Shown here in pieces: positions 8,089-13,955 of a DNA stretch of 13,955 nucleotides. Both the position numbers and the translations under genes were made by a program. Location: NCBI GenBank assembly GCA_009663005.1, contig VIGQ01000798.1, positions 1-13,955 of the forward strand, written 5' to 3'. Source of the DNA: Actinidia chinensis (lineage: Eukaryota > Streptophyta > Magnoliopsida > Ericales > Actinidiaceae). How positions within the stretch are numbered: the first letter of the stretch is position 1; each line of letters starts with the position of its first letter. The notes beneath the pieces were generated by a model. That model saw nothing but the letters and a program-made list of their open reading frames with translations. It was not told where the DNA came from and searched no databases.

Positions 8089-8609
8089 CTGTTCAATATG
8101 GGATGGGATACACGGGCTTGAGAATTTATCCCTTGCTGAGTATGACATCATGAACGAACCACGACCAATCAACCCCAAGGAAACCAAATCTCCTTTCAAG
8201 TAAGAACGAAACACAATTACTTTAATTTCCATGTGAAATGAATGATTGTAGTGTGCATTCTATTGAATGGAGCATTCATTTTGTGGATGGAAAAATTGGA
8301 TATGATATTGGACAGTGCACTGAGGTTGAACTGGTTAAGCGGGGCTGGACGAATTGGGAATGAAATACGTACGGCTGTGGTGAAGGAAGGAGGCTTCGAG
8401 GTGGATCAGTGTTCTTCCACGACGGATGGCTACATGATCGAAATTGCAACTGGACAACCTCGGGTGCTTCACATCTCGTCCTCCTGCTGCTTGAAACCCA
8501 AGTACAATTTTGGAAAACTGCAAAGAAAGGTGGAAGCAAAACAAATTGGACTCATGGAGTCTGTCATGCTGAGAGCCTCAACAAGGGATATGAGAACTTT
8601 TCATTCTAA
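8089..8609 (+). pseudogene. Unrecognised gene fragment, two exon-like segments with an in-frame stop
   Basis: Segment one (8089-8199) follows TTTTTGCAG and ends at a strong donor, GTAAGA. Its frame contains EYDIMNEPRPINPKETKSPF. Segment two (8252-8609) follows ATTGTAG and continues in the same phase, reading IEWSIHFVDGKIGYDIGQCT, EVELVKRGWTNWE, then TGA at 8361, then NTYGCGEGRRLRGGSVFFHD in the same frame, and ending in TAA at 8607. The intron would be 52 nt, short for a plant. Exon one could also extend upstream, since its frame stays open from 8048. I do not recognise the family. Cys/Trp-rich stretches and absence of an initiator region suggest the 3' part of a gene. The single TGA with an open frame beyond it suggests a recent pseudogene or a sequence error. 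An alternative 140-codon frame (8242-8664) overlaps in another phase but does not continue the splice phase. Confidence 0.45.
8200..8251 (+). other. Candidate 52-nt GT-AG intron
   Basis: GTAAGAACG at the left and GATTGTAG at the right are good splice consensus sequences. Removal keeps the two exon-like segments in one frame (split codon AA+T), and the frame stops immediately if the intron is retained. The length is below the usual plant minimum of about 60-70 nt, which lowers confidence. Confidence 0.4.
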
Positions 8610-9205
8610 ATTTCTTCTAACTAAGTGTAAAAAGTGCAAGTATTCTATGATAAAGAATTCGTGATCGTTTGTATGTATACCAGTTCTTTCCGGGCTTAAT
8701 AGCCTGTCGATTTGATACAAGAAAAAGAATTGTTTTGCTGTATAAGATGTAAATAAGACGGACGTTATGTACTTCTCCTTTTATGAAGATTTGGATTTGG
8801 ATAAATGAAAATAGCGAAAAATTTTTGTATTAGTGATTGAAATCAAGCTGCAATGAGTAATATGATGAAAACTCATTGAATCAATATCGACGGATAAATA
8901 ACCAAGCTTACTTTTTTAAATTCAATAAATAAATTTTTTGAATTGATAGATTGGACAACTCATTTTGAATCTCACGTCAAGGAGAACATGAACTGAGTTT
9001 TGATGGTGGCCATGTTAGAAATGAAACTGGTGGGGATGTGTTCACGGTGGGGGTGGTAGTGGTGGGTGGGTTTTAGGTTCGGTGGGGCTGGAGGTGGTGA
9101 AGAAGATAAAGAGATTAGGTTTTTATGCTCTGTAGATCGGCTGGGTTTCAATTTGGAACGGTTGGGTTGGGTTCAAGAGGGTGTTGGGATTCTGGATCAT
9201 GATTA
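8610..9205. other. 3' flank of the gene fragment and G-rich stretch, no gene seen
   Basis: The first 200 bases look like an A+T-rich 3' untranslated region without a decisive polyadenylation signal. From about 9000 to 9110 the plus strand is rich in GGTGG and GGGG runs, similar in composition to the interior of the hAT-like element at 10639-11462. No supported coding frame is present. Confidence 0.4.
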
Positions 9206-9684
9206 AGGATGGCAACGGGGCGGGTTTCATCCCGCCCCGGTCCCCTCCGCCGATTAAAAAAACCTCCCCACTCCCGTCCCAAACTCTTGAGCGTGTTAGG
9301 ACTCAAACTCCATCCCCGCCTCCACCCCGCCCTCGCCCCGTTTAATATATTTTTTTAATTATATATAGGTTTTTTATAAACGGTATGCCCAAAATAAATC
9401 TCATTATAGATATCTTTATAGATATAAGGATATTAATGCTATAGACTGTTCACAACAATACTAGACATCAAGTAGATATATCTCTCCGTTTGCCTCCCCT
9501 CGCTATCTTTCCTGCCTTCATAATCTGCTGGGGCGGGGGCGGGGTTTAGTGGATTAAATCCGAACCCTACCTGGGTACAATTTCTCCCCCATAACCCCGA
9601 ACCCCCTTTATTCCTACCTAAACCCTTCTTATTAGGGGCGGGTGCAGAGCGGGGACCCGATTTTCCGGAGAAAATTGCCATCCT
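9206..9684. mobile_element. hAT-like MITE with AGGATGGCAA termini
   Basis: AGGATGGCAA at 9206-9215 is the exact reverse complement of TTGCCATCCT at 9675-9684. Both subterminal regions are G+C-rich with GGGGCGGG and CCCGCCCC motifs, while the centre is A+T-rich. TCATGA lies 3 bp outside the left end (9197-9202) and 2 bp outside the right end (9687-9692), perhaps the remains of an 8-bp target duplication. At 479 bp it has no coding capacity. The superfamily is inferred from termini and possible duplication size. Confidence 0.6.
9216..9239. repeat. G+C-rich hairpin at the left end of the MITE
   Basis: CGGGGCGGG pairs perfectly with CCCGCCCCG across a TTTCAT loop. This gives a very stable 9-bp stem a few bases inside the left terminal repeat. 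Confidence 0.85.
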
Positions 9685-9811
9685 AGTCATGACGTGGCTG
9701 GATGTTGTATGGATGATTGGTCATGAAAAGGTGATGACATGGCGGCCACGTGTACTATTCTGGAAAAAAACTTGGTACAGATTAAATACTGGGTTCTATT
9801 GGAAAAAATTA

Positions 9812-10150
9812 GGGCAAAATTCGATTTCCCCCTCTGATTTATCTCATGTATGTTTTTACCTCCTATGGTTAGAAATAGCAAAAAACAACATGTAATTAGG
9901 TCATGTGTAATTTTCTCCTTGTGGTTAGTAAATATGCAAAGACTTCCATATATTTTTTTATTACTGCAACCTTTATTTTTTTAATGCAGTTTAAAAAAAA
10001 ATGGAAAAATTACATAAGACCCCCTCATGTGATTTTTGATAAATACATAGACATTCCTTAGTTTTCGGAATTACTCTGAAATCATAACTGTTTTGAAAAA
10101 TCACCACAAGACCCCTATAATTTGAATAAAATTATATCCACGACCAATTG
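9812..10150. mobile_element. Degenerate arms of the long-inverted-repeat family
   Basis: GGGCAAAATTCGATTTCCCCC at 9812 followed by TTACCTCCTATGGTTAG resembles the terminal order of copies at 2700 and 10507 (GGGTAAATT, ACCTCC, GGTTT). A second similar stretch with GACCCCCTCATGTGATTTTTG and GATAAATACATAGAC starts near 10008. No matching inverted ends are visible, so these may be solo arms or only look-alikes. Confidence 0.3.
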
Positions 10151-10506
10151 AAACTCTTACATTCTGTTTGACAATTTCAAATGGGAATTATGGTGAGACT
10201 AGACACCTTGGGGAAGTGGGAATTTAGTGTGTGGTGTGTGTAAGAAAACTAAGAGAAAATTTGTGCATCGGATCGGGATCGGAATTTGATTGTAGTAAAA
10301 TTATATATTATTTTTTTCTAAGATCCCAGTCACTCTAAGATTTTGACATAATTTAAAGGTCTTAGTTGATTTGAATCATTTAACTAACCTAAAGTCGTAA
10401 GATCTGACGATTAATAAATTCAATTGGAATTTTGATAAACATCGGTCCACCTAGCCCATAAATGCACATATTGGAAATATGAAGGACACAAAAAACTTTG
10501 AATTTT
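10151..10506. other. Intergenic sequence, no gene seen
   Basis: No reading frame, transposon terminus or hairpin of note. The sequence is moderately A+T-rich. Confidence 0.5.
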
Positions 10507-10638
10507 GGGTAAATTCTACTAACCTCCCTAAGGTTTTGACAAATATGTTACCTCCTTATAGTTTTAGAAATAACATTGATCCTTTTACTTTTGAAACAAA
10601 TTCAAAGATTCTTCCCTGGAGTTGTTTTTGTGCAAGAT
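10507..10638. mobile_element. Long-inverted-repeat element, copy 3, left arm before insertion
   Basis: The arm begins GGGTAAATTCTACTAACCTC and contains CCCTAAGGTTTTGACAAATA, TTACCTCCTTATAGTTTTAG and CTTTTACTTTTGAAAC in the family order. It is cut at 10638 by the hAT-like element and resumes at 11463. Confidence 0.65.
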
Positions 10639-11462
10639 CACTGTTTTCAAAACCCGGACCGGATCCGGCCGGTTCGACCGGTTGAACCGTCGATCGGCCG
10701 AAGCACGTCGGTCACCCTTAACTCGGTAGCACCTAAAAACGGCCTAAACCGCCACAACCCGCGGTTTCACCCGCGACCCCCGTCGAACCGGAGCGAGTTT
10801 TGCGAACCGGCACCGTGACTCGGAAGAGGAAGAGGAGAGAAGAGGGGTGAGTGGTCCATGGTGGTGGTGGATTCGGTTGTCCGGTGGTGGTGTTTGGTGG
10901 CCCACAGTTGTGTTGGTGAGTCAGTGCCACGTGGTGGATTGGCTCTCGTCGCCGACCTGCTTAGTGGATTCGGTGCCGATGGTGGTGGACTCAAGAGAGG
11001 AAGAAGTGAGAGAGGGGTGGGAAGTGCTCCATGGTGGTGGTGGATTCGGTGGGGCCGTTCTTCTTGGGGGGTGGTGGTCGGTGGCGAGTGCCGCGAACCC
11101 AGAGAGAGCACTGAGAGGAGGCGTGATTGATTCGCCAACTTCTTGCAGAGTGAGATAGAGAGAGGGGGCGTGTTTGATCAACCTCAGGGAGAGAGGCGTG
11201 GTTGATAAGAGTTGAGTTGAGATTTTAACTCCAAAATACCTTTAGACCCTTACAATTTTAAGTGTAACACACTTGACTCACAAGTTTAAATTATTTTAAT
11301 TAGACCCACATCATAATTATTTTTATTTTTTATATATATAAATAATTTATGACGTCACGGTGCGATAGCGGTTCAAAACGTTGACCCGACGGTTTGAACC
11401 AGTGCCCGTGACCCACAGGGCCATTTTTCCGATTCGCTCATCGGTTCGGGTGTAAAACAGTG
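10639..11462. mobile_element. hAT-like element inserted in the family arm
   Basis: The left end is CACTGTTTTCAAAACCCGG and the right end in reverse complement is CACTGTTTTACACCCG. Left flank TGCAAGAT (10631-10638) and right flank GCAAAGAT (11463-11470) look like an 8-bp target duplication with one indel. Subterminal regions are rich in CCGGTTCGACCGG-type palindromes. GCACCGTGAC (10810-10819) is exactly inverted at 11354-11363, so the left arm is about 180 bp and the right arm about 110 bp. Between them is a G-rich segment with an internal duplication. No transposase is encoded. Confidence 0.75.
10820..11216. repeat. G-rich internal segment with a 173-bp direct repeat
   Basis: A GA-rich stretch followed by CCATGGTGGTGGTGGATTCG occurs at about 10819-10877 and again at about 10993-11050. 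The offset is 173 bp. GGT triplets keep several frames open on both strands (up to 123 codons on minus, 103 on plus). The products are low-complexity, and no domain is recognisable. It may be a captured host fragment or an amplified GGT tract. Confidence 0.65.
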
Positions 11463-11470
11463 GCAAAGAT

Positions 11471-11820
11471 GACAATTTATCATTTGAGTTAGGGATCCAA
11501 TTTTTTTTTCTCAATTAAACCCAGTAAAAGAAAAAATATTGTTTTTCTCAAAAAAAGATTTATGGGATAAACAACTTTGTTTTTTATTTTTTATCCATAT
11601 GTATTTGTTTTTTAAAAAAATTTAACTAAGTAGTTTATTTTTTAAGTAATCCTAATAAAAAAATGTAATTAAAAAATAAAGCTTAATTATAATAATTTTT
11701 TTAAAAACAAATATCTTAAATATTTATGTTTCAAGTTCTATTATTAAAATAAAAAAATTAAACTTTATTATCTATTTTTTTAACATTTAATATTTTTTAT
11801 TTTAATTGATTATTTTAGAG
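11471..11820. mobile_element. Copy 3 continuation after the hAT-like insertion
   Basis: The sequence resumes with GACAATTTATCATTTG, TTAGGGATCCAATTTTT and TTTCTCAAT. This matches the order seen in copy 2 at about 4630-4680 (GATAAATTACCC, TTTAGGGATTCAAATTTT, TTTCTCAAT). An A+T-rich interior follows to about 11820. No right terminal arm is visible, so the element is truncated or its end is too diverged. Confidence 0.5.
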
Positions 11821-11858
11821 GTCAGAAATGGCCCCAGACTATTCAATTCACTCGTTCG

Positions 11859-12000
11859 CAGCCCATTCTTATAGTGGGCTAGGGTAAGTCGGACTATATA
11901 GGCTTGGGCCCGGACCGAAGCCCAAGTATACAAAGTACGGGGTGGGCGTCTTCGTGAAGCCGCCCCGCAATATAGACCAGGCAGTTTGGTGCCTATATAG
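11859..12000. other. Hairpin-rich G+C segment, foldable as a cloverleaf
   Basis: AGCCCA/TGGGCT (11860-11865 with 11875-11880) forms one hairpin. Then CTATATAGGC (11894-11903) pairs perfectly with GCCTATATAG (11991-12000). Three smaller stems lie inside: TTGGGC/GCCCAA, GGGCG-CTTC/GAAG-CGCCC with one mismatch, and ACCA/TGGT. It is set in A+T-rich DNA. It is not a canonical tRNA, as no A or B box or CCA-type end was found. It may be part of an unclassified transposon. Confidence 0.5.
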
Positions 12001-12174
12001 CCCCGTTCATCCGGCCTTGACTTAATAGCCCGAATAATTATCCCATTAATCCAACCCGTTAAGCCCCCCCTCCCCCCCCAAAAAAAACCAAAAAAAAACT
12101 CCCCTAGGGGATTAAAGTCGAAACCTCGTCCTCTACGCGCCATGCACCAACTTTGGACAACGTTTATCATTCAT
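12001..12174. other. C-run and palindrome region, no gene seen
   Basis: It contains C7 and C8 runs followed by A8 and A9 runs near 12064-12098, then the perfect palindrome TCCCCTAGGGGA at 12100-12111. A minus-strand frame of 122 codons (11802-12170) spans this and the hairpin-rich block, but shows no domain and I do not call it. Confidence 0.45.
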
Positions 12175-12295
12175 TATTGAAATGCTTTTTGGGCGCCTTG
12201 AAACTAAAAAGAAGTGGATTTAGAGAGATTCGAACTCGCAACATTGGCCTTTTCTGCATTAAAGGTTACAAACTATTGACTAAGGGCACGGGATT
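12175..12295 (-). mobile_element. tRNA-derived SINE-like head
   Basis: On the minus strand, GAGTTCGAATCTC (12225-12237) contains a B box matching the GGTTCGANNCC consensus at 9 of 11 positions. TAGTCAATAGTTTG about 50 nt upstream is a weak A box. Between them is GTAACCTTTAATGCAGAAAA. A T-rich tract follows downstream. The sequence resembles plant tRNA-derived SINE heads. Neither a full cloverleaf nor flanking duplications were found, so it is not an intact tRNA gene. Confidence 0.45.
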
Positions 12296-12451
12296 ACATA
12301 AGATACTTACGTCTCGAACCTTTTAATTAATAACTGGATATGTCTGGACGATGAAGTTATCACAACAGACAATAATTAGTCGAACTTTTTTTTTTTATCT
12401 TAAATTGTACCTTTGTAAAAACTGAATGATAGTAAGTGGGTGCTAAACAAT

Positions 12452-12850
12452 TAGGGGGCACACGGGTTCGGGTCGGATTGGGTCGGGTCTGCGTTAGAAC
12501 CAGCGAATCGATCCGACCATCCACGGTTCTAAAATTTTGGACCCACAAACCGACCCGACCGTCCTGAAGACCCCGAACCGACCGAACCGCTCGGTTATGG
12601 TCGGTTCTTCGGTCTTCCATTCGGGTGGGTTTGAGTCGGATCGTGGTTGCAGAGTCTTCGATTTTTTAAATTTTTTTTCACGTATTCTATATAAAAAATA
12701 GGCAATAATCAAGTGTGGTAGATGTATTGTAAGACCATATGATCGTTTCAGGCTTCGGTTCTTGAATCGATTATATCGGGTCGGTTCTGGGTAAAAAAAA
12801 TCTTAGGGACCCGAGGAGAAACCGACCCAAACCAAAATCTGTTCACTTGC
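12452..12850. mobile_element. GGGTCGG-rich repeat, probable hAT-like MITE
   Basis: The left side begins TAGGGGGCACACGGGTTCGGG and continues with GGGTCGG repeats. From 12541 to 12610 the complementary CCGACC and CCGAACCGACCG motifs appear. Near 12820 the sequence again has ACCGACCC. This inverted arrangement is typical of a plant MITE group with GGGTCGGGTCGG subterminal repeats. I could not find a matching right terminus or target duplication, so the end is approximate. Confidence 0.4.
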
Positions 12851-13904
12851 TTGTGATTAGATTGACATTTAGTTTCTACCTCATTAATGGAGAATTGTTC
12901 CATAGTCAAAATGTATCTTACAATTGGTTACTTTGGAACTGAGATTAGCTATAGGGCTAGGGTTCTATATTTTTTATTTGTTCTAAGAGACCCATCTAGG
13001 AATAGCTAAATAGGTTGAATGCTATAGTTTCAGGTTCGGGGACATTTATAGAGTGGCAGTTATTGTTTAGTATCTCATGATTTACAATACGATCTTACAT
13101 TCATTATCTTAAGTAGACCAACCGATATTGTAGAACCCACATCCAAGATGGTCCAAGGAACCTCACAAAGGAGGCCACTATCACGGCCCAAAAACATATG
13201 CTCGTCGTTACCAGTATCAAAGATATGTTCATATATATACAATACAAACTCAAGTATTCCCACCGGATGTGAGACTACTTCATTGGTTCTCACAGATATG
13301 TATACGCAATACATGTTTGAATGTTGAATGTATTTTATTCATATGTGCACCCTGCAAGTTACAATACCTTACATTTAGTTCTTAGGGGTTTTGGAAGGCG
13401 AAAAAAATGTTTAATTGCACTTTAATGGCCTTTAGTGTGAAGATGAATATTGTTGCGAGTTTCATTGAAGAGAGGCTTTTTTCCTTCTGTTTTTGTCTAC
13501 CGTCTTCTCGAAATATCTACCATAAGTATGATGTCTCTTATAATACGGATTTTTGGCCACTAGAAGTTCTCAAAGCAGTCTCTTAGGATAAACTATGTGA
13601 GAATGGGGAACAACTATTGTGGGTTACTTGATGTGGGATATCCATTAGGCATTCGCATGTAATACTTGTGTATTTATGTCTGAGATTGATGCAGCATATC
13701 TTTATTTTTTAAGAATTGATATCATATTCTTAATGCTTTGATTAAATTGTATAGTGTTTTGTTCTCAAGAATTTGGTTCCTTATAAATATACATTTTTAC
13801 CTATTTTTAAGGGTTGGATGTCTTATGTTGCTCCCGATACGATACCACAATTGGAATAGAAAAATGATACATGACTAGTGTCTTTGATTTGAAGCTATGG
13901 ATTT
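12851..13904. other. Intergenic sequence, no gene seen
   Basis: A minus-strand frame of 79 codons at 13075-13314 is the longest. It has no recognisable domain and no splice or promoter context. No transposon termini or RNA genes were found. Confidence 0.45.
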
Positions 13905-13955
13905 GGGGCCGTTTGGAGAAATCTTCGTACTCATCAAATGTTCCTATTATTAATC
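13905..13955. mobile_element. Possible MITE left terminus running off the window
   Basis: GGGGCCGTTTGGA resembles the GGGCCGTTTGGC terminus of the Tourist-like copy B at 1855. The other end would lie outside the window. The preceding bases are TTT rather than TTA, so this is only suggestive. Confidence 0.2.

Noticed and set aside
8242..8664. 140-codon plus-strand frame overlapping the gene fragment
   Set aside because: It starts in the candidate intron, is in a different phase from the splice-compatible frame, and its product is not more protein-like. It remains possible if the splice model is wrong.
10767..11158. Overlapping frames of 103-123 codons on both strands
   Set aside because: Produced by GGT/CCA triplet repeats inside the hAT-like element. 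Products are low-complexity.
11802..12170. 122-codon minus-strand frame
   Set aside because: It spans the hairpin-rich block and the C/A runs. No domain, and Gly/Phe runs come from the homopolymers.
13075..13314. 79-codon minus-strand frame as a retrotransposon remnant
   Set aside because: No protease, reverse transcriptase, RNase H or integrase motif is visible, and no LTR boundaries were found.

Overview
The window looks like a TE-dense intergenic stretch of an angiosperm nuclear genome, most likely a eudicot. The background is strongly A+T-rich, with homopolymer and CT/CA microsatellites. No long intact reading frame is present. The sequence can largely be explained as non-autonomous DNA transposons of plant type: Tourist-like, hAT-like and long-inverted-repeat Mutator-like or foldback elements, plus tRNA-derived (SINE-like) pieces. 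I saw no bacterial gene organisation, rRNA, CRISPR array or intact tRNA. All family names come from reading termini and target-site duplications by eye, not from database searches.

Layout. Positions 1-1400 are A+T-rich with a C14 run, a C/A-rich microsatellite-like stretch and a small G+C island near 950-1050. Positions 1403-2295 hold two tandem Tourist-like MITEs separated by a single shared TTA. Positions 2700-5223 are a nested block. It contains a foldback element of about 320 bp (2700-3019). It also contains the arm of a related element (about 3126-3212 and 4361-4460) split by a 1,148-bp long-inverted-repeat element (3213-4360). A 734-bp relative follows (4490-5223). Each arm of the 3213-4360 element carries a tRNA-like pol III promoter (A and B box) aimed at the centre. 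Positions 5224-7680 hold a C-rich island, two hairpins and otherwise nothing I can name.

Positions 7689-8800 hold the only convincing gene-like sequence: a TATA box, a CT-rich leader-like stretch and two exon-like segments joined in frame by a GT-AG intron. One in-frame TGA suggests a pseudogene or gene fragment, and I do not recognise its family. Positions 9206-9684 are a hAT-like MITE. Degenerate arms of the long-inverted-repeat family lie at about 9812-10150. Another copy (10507 onward) is interrupted by an 824-bp hAT-like element (10639-11462) carrying a G-rich internal segment. A hairpin-rich segment that can be drawn as a cloverleaf lies at 11894-12000, a SINE-like head at about 12175-12295 (minus strand), and a GGGTCGG-rich repeat at about 12452-12850. 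From 12850 to the end nothing is recognisable apart from a possible transposon terminus at 13905.

The genes do not form a pathway. The interest lies in repeat architecture: repeated insertion into one local repeat family, convergent pol III promoters inside a foldback element, and transposon-borne or structured segments that may produce small RNAs.
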